From contig CAJOOU010000161.1 of assembly GCA_905236735.1 (NCBI GenBank), positions 1 through 34,437 on the forward strand: 34,437 bases of DNA, in the 5' to 3' direction. Numbering within the stretch: position 1 is the first letter of the stretch; the number at the start of each line of letters is the position of its first letter. Below, piece by piece: positions 24,063-32,810 of the stretch. The notes below the pieces were generated by a model. The model worked only from the letters and a program-made list of their open reading frames with translations. It was not told where the DNA came from and ran no database searches. Source of the DNA: an uncultured Eubacterium sp. Lineage in GTDB: Bacteria > Bacillota > Clostridia > Lachnospirales > Lachnospiraceae. The position numbers and the translations under genes were made by a program.

Positions 24063-25470
24063 GAATTTCATACTGAATAATATATATCAGATAGTCTCTA
24101 TCCTCTCTCCTGTGGTAACGGCTCCGTATATATCAAGGGTACTTGCCACTGAAGGCGTGGGTATATACAGCTATACTTATTCGGTGCAGATGCTTGCGGT
24201 GATGCTCGCAGCGCTCGGAACATCATCTTACGGCGCAAGGGAGATGTCGGTAGCCCGCGACGACAGAGAAAAAAGGAGCAGGCTGTTTTGGGAGATAGAG
24301 CTTTTGAGCGTGCTTACTACGGCATTATGCCTTGCAGTATGGGTTGCGGTGATATTTTTATCCCGGAGCAACCGGATATATTATGCGGTATGGGGGCTGA
24401 ATATTCTTGCAGTGGCATTTGATATAACATGGCTTTACAGCGGATTTGAAAATTTTTCAAAAATAATAAGGAAAAATACCGCGGTAAAACTCATGGGAAT
24501 TGTTCTTGTATTTGCTCTTGTAAGAGAAAAAAACGGGGTTTTAATATATATTCTTATCCTTTCACTTTCTGCTTTAATCGGCAATATCAGTCTGTGGATG
24601 GGACTCGGAGAATATGTGGACAGGCCGAAATGTGAGCTTAAACCGCTCAGACATCTTAAGGGGACTTTGGTTTACTTTCTTCCGACTGTGGCGGTTACAA
24701 TATATACGGTGTTTGACAAGACTCTTTTGGGAATTCTTACTCATGATAACCGGGAGAACGGATATTATGAGATGGCGTCCAAGGTATTTAATGTGGCAAA
24801 GGTGCTGGCGATAGTTACTCCCGGTACGGTAATGTCGCCGAGACTGTCCTATCTTTTCAGCAAGGGCGAAAAGAAGGAGGCGGAGGATAAAATCCTCCTT
24901 ACGGCCGGATATATATTTGCGGTGGGATTTATTCTGGCAGCGGGGATTGCGGCGGCTGCTCCGAGATTTGTGCCATGGGCATTCGGGGCAAGCTACTCAA
25001 AGAGCATAATGCTACTGCAGCTGATGTGTCCGCTTCTTATCATTATAGGGATAAGCAACTGTATCGAAACACAGATTTTTCTGCCGCTCGGATACAGAAA
25101 AAAAACAACCTGTATCCTGTTTTTGGGGGCGGGAGTAAATCTGATACTGAACCTTGTGCTGATACCGCAGTATAAGAGTGTGGGAGCTCTTATCTCAACC
25201 CTTATTGCAGAAAGCGTTATAACGGTTTTGTATCTTATCGGAGGCAGGGAGTATTTGAGCCGGCGCAGACTGATTGAAACAGGATGGAAAAAGGCAGCCG
25301 GTGCGGCGATAGCGGGAGGAGCCGTATATGCCGTAGGAAGCGCGCAGCTCGGTAATCTTATCACCTTTGCGCTGCAGGTGGTGGCAGGATGTTTTATATA
25401 TGTAGCTGTCCTGGTAATTTTAAGGGATGATACCCTTATGAGGGCAGTACTTTATCTCAGACGAAGATAA
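24040..25470 (+). CDS. wzx: Wzx-type polysaccharide repeat-unit flippase
   Basis: A 476-aa integral membrane protein of the MOP superfamily (polysaccharide biosynthesis protein). It carries the family's N-terminal signature: NNIYQIVSILSPVVTAPYIS followed by VLATEGVGIYSY and SYGAREMS. There are about 12-14 membrane segments through the whole length. GGGGGA (24032-24037) serves the ATG, which lies inside the previous gene (23-nt overlap). It moves the undecaprenyl-linked repeat unit from the inner to the outer face of the membrane, where the EpsG-type polymerase two genes downstream would join the units. Length is normal for the family. Wzx assignment is secure as a class; the substrate is the unknown polysaccharide of this cluster. 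Confidence 0.92.
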   Translation: MEKPSIIKNFILNNIYQIVSILSPVVTAPYISRVLATEGVGIYSYTYSVQMLAVMLAALGTSSYGAREMSVARDDREKRSRLFWEIELLSVLTTALCLAVWVAVIFLSRSNRIYYAVWGLNILAVAFDITWLYSGFENFSKIIRKNTAVKLMGIVLVFALVREKNGVLIYILILSLSALIGNISLWMGLGEYVDRPKCELKPLRHLKGTLVYFLPTVAVTIYTVFDKTLLGILTHDNRENGYYEMASKVFNVAKVLAIVTPGTVMSPRLSYLFSKGEKKEAEDKILLTAGYIFAVGFILAAGIAAAAPRFVPWAFGASYSKSIMLLQLMCPLLIIIGISNCIETQIFLPLGYRKKTTCILFLGAGVNLILNLVLIPQYKSVGALISTLIAESVITVLYLIGGREYLSRRRLIETGWKKAAGAAIAGGAVYAVGSAQLGNLITFALQVVAGCFIYVAVLVILRDDTLMRAVLYLRRR

Positions 25471-25512
25471 CCCGGCCTTTTGGTGAGACCTGAATGGAAA
25501 AAGGAGAATGAA

Positions 25513-26523
25513 TTGATAAGTGTGATAATTCCTGTTCACAACAGAGCGGATATGATAAAAAGATGTGTGGCTTCGGTGCAAAAGCAGTCATATACTGATA
25601 CGGAAATTATAGTTGTAGACGACCATAGTACTGACGGCACGACCGGGGCGGTTTTAAGTCTTGCTGAAGGTGATAAAAGAGTAAGGCTTATATCAAGCGC
25701 AGAAAGAGGGGCTTCAGCTGCCAGAAATGCGGGCATGGACGAGGCAGAAGGTGAGTATATTATTTTTGCCGATTCGGACGATTACTGGGAGGACAACCTC
25801 CTGGACACGGTTTATAATGAGGCAAAAAGGAGCGGAGCCGATATAGTGATAGCCGGCTTTGATATGGTAAATCTAAATGGAGAGGCGGTAAAAACCTCAA
25901 AAAATGAAGGCATTGAAAACCTTAGCGGTATGAGTATGCTTGAAAACATCGGACTGCCGGGATACGGAGCCTATGCGGTCTGGGGGAGACTTTTTAAAAG
26001 AGAATCAGTCATGGGGATAAGGTTCCCAAAGGGAGTGGCTATGGCAGAGGATGGAATTTTTATGGTACATGCCTATGCCGCAGCAAGAAGGGTTGTATAT
26101 ATAGGGGGAGTATTTTTCCATGTAACATTGCACTCCGGAAATATGCAGTGGCAGGGATTTAACAGGGAGACCGAGTATGGAGCCGTTAAGGCGTATGAGG
26201 ATATAACGGATTTTTATTTTAAAAAGGTAAGACTCAGAGAGTGCAGGATTCGCGCTTTTAAGATGTTTTATGGTGCGAGACTCAGGATGCTGCGCAGACT
26301 CGAAAGAAGAGGAACAGACCTTTCCAAAGAAGAACACGGACAGTTTTTTAAAACCACGGCAGAGAGCCTTGGAAAGGATACCCGGAAAATGCTTTCCGCA
26401 GGCAGTGCGAAAGAAAAACTTACGGCACTTGCTGTTTGCTTTATGCCGGGGATATATATTGCGGCATACAGATTTGTTTATGAAAAGATGCCGTGGATAT
26501 TAAAATCGCAGCAGTATATGTAA
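25513..26523 (+). CDS. Family 2 glycosyltransferase with a TTG start
   Basis: A 336-aa GT-A fold glycosyltransferase. The start is taken as TTG 25513, because AAGGAG (25501-25506) lies 6 nt upstream and the protein then begins directly with the canonical ISVIIPVHN strand; TTG 25480 and GTG 25483 have no ribosome binding site. Motifs: VVDDHSTDGT (34-43), RGASAARNAG (65-74), DSDD (87-90), WGRLFKRE and a MAEDGIF segment with the likely catalytic base. The C-terminal third is basic and ends with a hydrophobic stretch (FMPGIYIAAYRF) that may dock on the membrane. It follows the flippase by about 40 nt and is followed by the polymerase. It adds one sugar to the repeat unit; donor and acceptor are unknown. 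Confidence 0.9.
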   Translation: MISVIIPVHNRADMIKRCVASVQKQSYTDTEIIVVDDHSTDGTTGAVLSLAEGDKRVRLISSAERGASAARNAGMDEAEGEYIIFADSDDYWEDNLLDTVYNEAKRSGADIVIAGFDMVNLNGEAVKTSKNEGIENLSGMSMLENIGLPGYGAYAVWGRLFKRESVMGIRFPKGVAMAEDGIFMVHAYAAARRVVYIGGVFFHVTLHSGNMQWQGFNRETEYGAVKAYEDITDFYFKKVRLRECRIRAFKMFYGARLRMLRRLERRGTDLSKEEHGQFFKTTAESLGKDTRKMLSAGSAKEKLTALAVCFMPGIYIAAYRFVYEKMPWILKSQQYM

Positions 26524-26535
26524 TGGGGACAGACT

Positions 26536-27666
26536 ATGAAAGTTTATGTGACAGCGCTTGTCCTTTCGGTGATATTTGCCTATCTTTACAGGGTGGTATC
26601 AAACAGGGTTGAAGCGTCAAAAGAAAGAGGAGAAAGTGTATATATAAAAAAGAAAAAAAGAAGGGGAGTCGGCTCACCCTTTGCGGTGACAATGGCTGTG
26701 CTTTCCGCCCTGCCGCTTACTGCTGTTGCGGCATTTCGGGTAGGAGTAGGTACGGATTATTACACGGGTTATGTTTATTCGTACTACTATAATATGGCTT
26801 ATAACGCCGGATACTATAAGACTGAGCCCTTATATGACCTTTTGGAGTCTTCGGTAGCTTTTTTTAAGGCTCCGGAAATATGGATATTCATAGTTTCGTC
26901 CGTTATAGTAGGCGCATTGTACTATTACTGCTTTTTTAAATACTCGATCAATCCGGAATACAGCATTTTGATGTATTTCCTTACAAATATATATTTTATC
27001 TCTTTAAATGCGGTACGACAGGGAATAGCCATGTCAATAATCTTTCTGGCCATTATGGTATATAATAAGGGAAAGACAAAGGTATTTTTGCTACTTGTGC
27101 TAATGGCGATGGGATTTCATACCTCATCTGTGGTGTTTTTCCTGTTGCCACTGCTTAGAAAGATCAGTTTTTCGGTATCATCAAGCCTTATGATGCTTTT
27201 GGCGCTTGCCGTGGGAGGCGGAGTTATCGGACGAGCGGCCAGGGTGGTTATTTCTCTTACAAGATACGCCGGATATTACAACTCGATGTTTGACGAAAAC
27301 GAGTTTGATATATTCAATACCGCGATACAGCTGGCTATCCTCATAATGTATTCGTTTTACCTTGAAAGAGCGAGGCAGACAGAGCATAAAAATATGTTTG
27401 AGATATGTTATATCCTGCAGCTTATGGCAACATTCTGTATCATCCAGTCGGCAACCATCCCGGCCATTAAACGAATAGTATGGCATTTGTCTACCAATCA
27501 GTTTATAGGCATTCCCATGGTCAGCCTGATAGAAGACAGTAAACTGGTCAAACTGATATTTAATACGGCGGTTATTGTGCTTTTTGCAATTTCGATATAT
27601 AAAGGAGATGTGGTAAACGGTGCCCACCAGATTTTGCCGTATCACAGCTGGTTTGAATATTTGTAG
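26536..27666 (+). CDS. EpsG-family (Wzy-type) polysaccharide polymerase
   Basis: A 376-aa membrane protein with about 9-11 transmembrane segments and a basic cytoplasmic loop rich in Lys and Arg near 37-47. EpsG family signatures are visible: FRVGVGTDYYTGY near 67-79, a FISLNAVRQGIAMSI segment near 154-168, and a GFHTSSVVFFLLP segment near 193-205. GGGGA at 26525-26529 precedes the ATG by 6 nt; the gap after the upstream gene is 12 nt. EpsG proteins polymerise flipped repeat units at the outer face of the membrane. Together with the flippase and the WbaP-like transferase this makes a complete Wzx/Wzy core; chain-length regulator (Wzz/Wzc-type) genes are not in the window. Confidence 0.88.
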   Translation: MKVYVTALVLSVIFAYLYRVVSNRVEASKERGESVYIKKKKRRGVGSPFAVTMAVLSALPLTAVAAFRVGVGTDYYTGYVYSYYYNMAYNAGYYKTEPLYDLLESSVAFFKAPEIWIFIVSSVIVGALYYYCFFKYSINPEYSILMYFLTNIYFISLNAVRQGIAMSIIFLAIMVYNKGKTKVFLLLVLMAMGFHTSSVVFFLLPLLRKISFSVSSSLMMLLALAVGGGVIGRAARVVISLTRYAGYYNSMFDENEFDIFNTAIQLAILIMYSFYLERARQTEHKNMFEICYILQLMATFCIIQSATIPAIKRIVWHLSTNQFIGIPMVSLIEDSKLVKLIFNTAVIVLFAISIYKGDVVNGAHQILPYHSWFEYL

Positions 27667-27676
27667 GAGAAGGGTT

Positions 27677-28414
27677 ATGCTAAAAAAATTTATGCAAAAA
27701 AACAGGAACTGGTGCGAAGAGTTTTTAAAAACCCATCCGCTGGATGCAAAGAATATTAACAATGTATATCTTAAGGCGGTAAAAAAATACCTTAAGGATG
27801 CGGGAATAGTCTATGATGTCGGCGGAGGAAAGCACTGCAGATACATAGATTTTGTTGGAGAGGGCACGATGGTGTATGCTCTCGATATTTCCGCGGAGGA
27901 GTTAGATGCTAACAGCGGTATAAAGGAGAAAATAGTGACAGATGTCTGCAAAGATATTCCCATTCCTTACGGCAAGGTGGATATGATAACATCATCTTCT
28001 GTGGTTGAGCATCTTACAGAGCCCGTAAAATACTATGAGAATGCGTATAATGCGCTTAAAAGCGGGGGTATTTTCATAAATATGTTTCCGTGCCGCTATG
28101 CGGTCTTTGCGATGGTAAACAGGGTATTGCCCAAGAAGTTTGCCAGAAATCTTCTTTATTTTTTTCAGCCGGGAGCTAAAAAGGACTGCGGATTTCCCGC
28201 CTATTATAAGGGGCTGTATTATAAGAGGGTGATAAAGGATTTGAGAGATAGAGGGTTTAGGATTAAAGGGGTATATCTGAGATATCTCCAGGCGGATTAT
28301 TATACATTTTTCGTGCCGCTTTTTCTGGTGAATTATGTGTGGGATGCGGCAATGAAAAAACTGGGCATTAAAAACGGGGCAACCCATATGCTTATTGTGG
28401 CGGAGAAGATATGA
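27677..28414 (+). CDS. SAM-dependent methyltransferase (class I, Methyltransf_11-like)
   Basis: A 245-aa soluble protein starting at ATG 27677 behind AGGAGAAGGG; the open frame extends upstream into the polymerase gene without a ribosome binding site. The S-adenosylmethionine fold is visible: motif I VYDVGGGKHC (about 45-54), an acidic end of strand 2 (YALDIS), a motif II/III region with VDMITSSSVVEHL, and a post-motif SGGIFINMFP. Position between polymerase and glycosyltransferases points to O-methylation of a sugar in the repeat unit or capping of the chain, both known roles for methyltransferases in such clusters. Its stop overlaps the next ATG in an ATGA arrangement. Confidence 0.87.
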   Translation: MLKKFMQKNRNWCEEFLKTHPLDAKNINNVYLKAVKKYLKDAGIVYDVGGGKHCRYIDFVGEGTMVYALDISAEELDANSGIKEKIVTDVCKDIPIPYGKVDMITSSSVVEHLTEPVKYYENAYNALKSGGIFINMFPCRYAVFAMVNRVLPKKFARNLLYFFQPGAKKDCGFPAYYKGLYYKRVIKDLRDRGFRIKGVYLRYLQADYYTFFVPLFLVNYVWDAAMKKLGIKNGATHMLIVAEKI

Positions 28415-29391
28415 TACTTTCGGTAATTATTCCGGTATATAACGGAGAAAAATATCTGGAAAAGTGCATAAGAAGTGTGCTTTGTGCCCTGCCAAAGGGC
28501 GGCGAGATAATAGTGGCAAACGACGGCTCGACAGATGGCACGGCGCAGGTACTTTGTGGGTTTTCTGACGCGAGAATAAAGGTTTTAAACCTACCTCATA
28601 AAGGGGTGTCAGGGGCAAGGAATGCAGCGCTTAAAGAGACCCGCGGGAAGTGGATATCATTTGTTGATGCCGATGATGAGGTAAAGAAGGGTATTTTTGA
28701 AACTCTTTTAAAAGAAGCAGATGAGGATACGGAGTTTGTATGCTGCTCAAGGGAAAAGGTATATTCAGGCGGACAAACCTTTAAGGCAATCACATCTATG
28801 GGTGAGGATAAAAAGATACTTACCGGAGAAAAGGACATATACAGGGAGATATTTTACGATAATTTTGGCAGTGCGGTCTGGGGAAGACTCTTTAAAAAAG
28901 AAATAATCGACAGATATAGCCTCCGCTTTAGGGAAGATATGGTCATACTTGAGGATATGTGTTTTATAGCCGACTATGTATTAAGGATGGAAAAACGGGC
29001 TGTATTTTTAAGTGACAGGCTGTATATATATACCATTCAGGCCCAAACCCCTGTAAAAAAAGGCCAGATAAAGGATTTAAAAAAGGGGTACGGCCATATT
29101 ATAAGACTTGGCTACAGTATTTCCCCAAAGACGGGACAGCTCATGGAACTTACATATACCGACAGACTTTCAAGGGCAGTTGCCAAGCTCCCTCTTATCG
29201 GGAAGAGCGAAGATGAAAAGGAACTTATCAGGCAGTACCGGCATTATTCAAAAAAGGCTATAGTATCACATGAAACGGGAGCATTTAGAAAGGTATATTA
29301 TTTTGCGCTCGGAGCCTTTCCAAATCTGTCGGGAATCATACTTAAGGCGGCAATATCGATTATGAGAAGGTGTAAAAGGACGGTGGATTAG
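28411..29391 (+). CDS. Family 2 glycosyltransferase
   Basis: A 326-aa GT-A fold glycosyltransferase. Motifs: N-terminal LSVIIPVYNGEKYLEKCI, VANDGSTDGT (35-44), KGVSGARNAAL (64-74), DADD (86-89), VWGRLFKKE and an ILEDMCFI segment with the likely catalytic base. It shares the WGRLFK signature and overall plan with the GT2 at 25513, so the two are probably related members of the CpsI/EpsJ-like group. The C-terminus is basic with a possible membrane-associated helix near 300-318. The start overlaps the methyltransferase stop by 4 nt (ATGA), and the next gene begins 2 nt after its stop, so it is tightly coupled in the operon. Specificity unknown. Confidence 0.9.
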   Translation: MILSVIIPVYNGEKYLEKCIRSVLCALPKGGEIIVANDGSTDGTAQVLCGFSDARIKVLNLPHKGVSGARNAALKETRGKWISFVDADDEVKKGIFETLLKEADEDTEFVCCSREKVYSGGQTFKAITSMGEDKKILTGEKDIYREIFYDNFGSAVWGRLFKKEIIDRYSLRFREDMVILEDMCFIADYVLRMEKRAVFLSDRLYIYTIQAQTPVKKGQIKDLKKGYGHIIRLGYSISPKTGQLMELTYTDRLSRAVAKLPLIGKSEDEKELIRQYRHYSKKAIVSHETGAFRKVYYFALGAFPNLSGIILKAAISIMRRCKRTVD

Positions 29392-29393
29392 TT

Positions 29394-30485
29394 ATGAAAA
29401 CAGGAATACTTACTTATCACAGATTCATAAACTACGGAGGACTGCTTCAGGCTTATGCGCTGAAGGAGGCGTTAAAAAAAGAGGGGGCTGATGCAGAGGT
29501 GGTGGATTACCGCTGCGCGTATCTTGAAAATGTGGGGAACTCCGATTTAAAGGATAAAAGAATAAGCAATAAAAGAAAGCTGTGGAAACTTGCCCAGTTT
29601 GCGCAAATCAAAATCAAAGAGAGAAAGTTTGGAAAATTTATATCTGCTTACCTTGGTGTTTCCGAGCCTTATCTGAGCATTGAGGAACTTGCAAAGGCAG
29701 CGGATGATTATGATATAATGATAACGGGTTCCGACCAGGTATGGAATGAAAAATGGCCGTATGACAGGGCATATTTTCTGGATTTTGAATGTCCGGACAG
29801 CAAAAAGACAAGTTATGCGGCAAGCCTCGGAGACGGAGGAGTGCCAAAAGACAAGGAGGCGTATTACAGAAAATGTCTCGCCCCTTTTAGAGCCATATCC
29901 GTAAGGGAAGAGGCAGACAGGGAAATAATAAAGCGCATTACCGGAAGGGATGATATTGTTGTAGCGACAGATCCGGTCCTTTTGCTTGAAAAAGATGACT
30001 GGGACAAGGTAGCGCAAAGAGCATCGGGCAGGCTCAAAAAAAGGATATCCCATAAAAAATATGTCCTGATATATACCGTAAATGAGCCGCAGGTGCTTAT
30101 AAGAAGGGCAGAGGCATACGCAAGAAAAAAACATCTTTCCGTAGTATACTTAAATCCGTCACCTTTGCACGGAGGATTCTGGCAGTTTGGCACAAAGATA
30201 AAGGATGCTTCACCGGAGGACTTTGTATTTGCTTTTAAGCATGCGGAGGCGGTATTTACCAATTCGTTCCACGGTACGGCATTTTCCGTAATATACGAAA
30301 AAAAGGTTTTTGTCGAAACCGACAGCAACGGCCATCATAACAAGAGGGCAGCGGATCTGCTTGAAAGACTCGGGGCGCAGGACAATTACATCAAAAAATA
30401 TGGCAGGGAGCTGAGGGCTGTATATTCAAAGATGAGAGAAGAGTCATTAGAGTATATAAGAAAAGGTATTTTAGACAGGGAGTAA
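29394..30485 (+). CDS. Polysaccharide pyruvyl transferase
   Basis: A 363-aa protein of the polysaccharide pyruvyl transferase family (CsaB/WcaK type), which transfers pyruvate from phosphoenolpyruvate to sugars as a ketal. Visible family features: NYGGLLQAYALKEAL near 13-27, an ITGSDQVWNEKW motif near 109-120, SYAASLGDG near 143-151, and the FTNSFHGTAFSVIY motif near 285-298. No signal peptide or membrane segment, so it acts in the cytoplasm on the lipid-linked repeat unit. Pyruvylation makes the polymer acidic; in other Gram-positive bacteria pyruvylated wall polymers bind SLH-domain proteins, but no SLH domain is encoded in this window. It follows the GT2 by 2 nt and is followed 3 nt later by the VWA gene. 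Confidence 0.9.
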   Translation: MKTGILTYHRFINYGGLLQAYALKEALKKEGADAEVVDYRCAYLENVGNSDLKDKRISNKRKLWKLAQFAQIKIKERKFGKFISAYLGVSEPYLSIEELAKAADDYDIMITGSDQVWNEKWPYDRAYFLDFECPDSKKTSYAASLGDGGVPKDKEAYYRKCLAPFRAISVREEADREIIKRITGRDDIVVATDPVLLLEKDDWDKVAQRASGRLKKRISHKKYVLIYTVNEPQVLIRRAEAYARKKHLSVVYLNPSPLHGGFWQFGTKIKDASPEDFVFAFKHAEAVFTNSFHGTAFSVIYEKKVFVETDSNGHHNKRAADLLERLGAQDNYIKKYGRELRAVYSKMREESLEYIRKGILDRE

Positions 30486-30488
30486 AGA

Positions 30489-32810
30489 GTGAATTCCAGA
30501 AAAAGAATTGTTTGGCAAAAAAGAATAGCGATCATACTGGTTCTCATCATTTTGCTGATACTGGCGTTTCAGACGGTTCCGTCAATGGTATCAATATCAG
30601 AGGTGGAATCTGAAGAGCCGGACTACTATGCCACCAGTAGCGAGGCAAAGAAAATAATTTCCCTCGTATATGATGACTCTGCAAGTATGTCTGACGGAGG
30701 AAATGTGAACTGGGCGTATGCAAACTATGCCTTTCAGACCTTTGTCAGTCTGCTTAATGACAATGATGAACTGTATGTGACATATATGAGTAATCCTACG
30801 CAGTCCGTACTTTTGGCATCGCCGGATATAACAAGGCAGGGCTCTATTGATGATGTCCATGACCATTTCAATAACAAGGCTACTTCCGTAACCTCGGTAA
30901 CCACGGCATTTAACAGACTGGATGAGATGGAGGCAACAGCCGATTCCGTGGAGTACTGGCTGGTGGTCCTTACAGACGGATATCTGCAGGCGTCAGGTAC
31001 CACAGAAGCCCTTTCCGAAGAATATATAGATGAGATGGTGGATGACTATGCCAATACGACGCTGCAAAACGGCTCAAGGCTGAATGTCGTGTATCTGGCT
31101 ATCGGAGATGATGTTGCCCATCTGAGCGAGGAGACCGAAGAAGATGCAGTGGTAAAATACGCTGCGGACGGAAATGACATCGTCACCTGCATGTCGGAAA
31201 TCGCCAAGGAAATCGAGAGGTGGGATGAGCCGGAAGACGGAGCCATAAGCGATAACGCCATCAGTAATAACAGGATAGAGGTCACGACGGAGTATCCTCT
31301 GGAGAGGATAACGGTATTGTGTCAGGGCGTCGATACGGAGATAGTGTCTTTTGCCGAGGCAGAGGCGGACGACAGGAGCAATCTTACCATACATGAGTCA
31401 CTTGAAATCATTTATCCGGAATTCCCGGGATGTCGGACGAATGAAGACCTTAATGCTACAGTAGGTTCTCTTACCGGTGGCAAGAGTTTTATAGAGCCGG
31501 GAACCTATGTTATTACATTCTCCAAAGCTATAACAGGGGCGGATATAGACCTTATGTACAATGTGGCGGCCGAGACCAGATTATATATATATAATGAAAC
31601 GGATTCTGAATATGTCAAGGATGCCTATGGATTTTTTGACAGTGCATCCTATTCCATGCATACAGAGACAGTGGTAACCGGAACTGACAATGATTTTGCC
31701 ACCTATGTGGGAGCAAATGAATCGCAAAAAGAGGATGATATAAAGGTCACTGATACCAACGGCTATACCAGTTCGTCCCACAGCTACGAAAGGGATGCGA
31801 GCGTTTACAGCGAGGGAAATAATTATATAGAGACATACAGCAGGATACGGTATGTAGAACGGGAAATAAGTGTAAATATGAAGGTGCAGCATACGGATGT
31901 GTATGTTACAAAGATAGAGGGCAGCCGCAATACCGTAAAGCGAAACGAGATAATGGACAGAACCCTTTCCATGCAGGTACAGGTATATCATGATGATGAG
32001 ATGTACACAAGGCGTGAACTTGAACAGATGAGGGTGGAGGTGTCAACCTCGCAGTCCAATATAGAGGTTGAAACCAATATATCCAATGACGGTACCATTA
32101 CTGTTACGCCGTACTATGGCAGGCCTGACAGATGGTTTAAGTTTATAGCCGGCTGGACTACAAGCTGGAGGGTGGAAGTAGGCACATATAAGGTACTTTT
32201 GAGCTTTTATAACAGCGACGGACAGGTGGGATTTGTCTGCAACCAGGCATATAACATAGAGGCTGAGCCTCTGTGGCTTAATATATTTAACCATGCGCTT
32301 CCGTTTATTGTCATTATCTTCCTTTGGGGATATACCAAAAAACCGTGGTTTTCGCGCAATATGCAGATCAACTATATGCCTGTAAAGGTAAGAGACGGAA
32401 TGTATGTGGGAGATAAAGAAAACTGGGTACTCTGGCTGATAAGGCCAAGGCTGTTTGATTTTATTCCGGTATTTATATCTTTTAGGGATATTATTCCTTA
32501 TCTGGCAGATAAAAGAAGCAACAAACAGATTTCGGTAACGGCTCAGGAAGAAGATGTAAATCTGATAGAGATAAGGACGAAAAGGGATTGTTCCATCTGC
32601 GAGATTATCATAAGGGAGGACACCATAAGCCGCAATCGCGATTTTGAGTGTCATCTCGATTCTGACAGGCTTACACATGTGGACAGTGATGTTTTAAGAT
32701 GCGATGAGAGCGTTGCTTTTATAGTAAGGAACAACAGGCGCAACACATTTATGCTGTATTTGGTTACATTTAACAGAAAGCGTAAAAATGACTCAAGGGA
32801 CAGAAGATAA
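30489..32810 (+). CDS. Membrane-anchored extracellular VWA-domain protein
   Basis: A 773-aa protein with a GTG start at 30489 served by AGGGAG 6 nt upstream. One membrane helix (about 11-28) is followed by a von Willebrand A domain (about 55-245) with an intact metal-ion-dependent adhesion site: DDSAS (62-66), Thr residues near 132-139, and Asp163 in VLTDG. A long beta-rich outer region (about 260-590) follows, then a second membrane helix (about 597-614) and a basic cytoplasmic tail of some 155 residues with a compact, Cys-containing domain (around 675-760). The predicted topology places the VWA domain outside. Placement between a pyruvyl transferase and a glycosyltransferase, with 3-nt and overlapping junctions, ties it to the polysaccharide operon. 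VWA domains bind proteins or matrix through divalent metal; the partner could be a giant protein, a host ligand or a polymer. Family beyond VWA not recognised. Confidence 0.88.
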   Translation: MNSRKRIVWQKRIAIILVLIILLILAFQTVPSMVSISEVESEEPDYYATSSEAKKIISLVYDDSASMSDGGNVNWAYANYAFQTFVSLLNDNDELYVTYMSNPTQSVLLASPDITRQGSIDDVHDHFNNKATSVTSVTTAFNRLDEMEATADSVEYWLVVLTDGYLQASGTTEALSEEYIDEMVDDYANTTLQNGSRLNVVYLAIGDDVAHLSEETEEDAVVKYAADGNDIVTCMSEIAKEIERWDEPEDGAISDNAISNNRIEVTTEYPLERITVLCQGVDTEIVSFAEAEADDRSNLTIHESLEIIYPEFPGCRTNEDLNATVGSLTGGKSFIEPGTYVITFSKAITGADIDLMYNVAAETRLYIYNETDSEYVKDAYGFFDSASYSMHTETVVTGTDNDFATYVGANESQKEDDIKVTDTNGYTSSSHSYERDASVYSEGNNYIETYSRIRYVEREISVNMKVQHTDVYVTKIEGSRNTVKRNEIMDRTLSMQVQVYHDDEMYTRRELEQMRVEVSTSQSNIEVETNISNDGTITVTPYYGRPDRWFKFIAGWTTSWRVEVGTYKVLLSFYNSDGQVGFVCNQAYNIEAEPLWLNIFNHALPFIVIIFLWGYTKKPWFSRNMQINYMPVKVRDGMYVGDKENWVLWLIRPRLFDFIPVFISFRDIIPYLADKRSNKQISVTAQEEDVNLIEIRTKRDCSICEIIIREDTISRNRDFECHLDSDRLTHVDSDVLRCDESVAFIVRNNRRNTFMLYLVTFNRKRKNDSRDRR

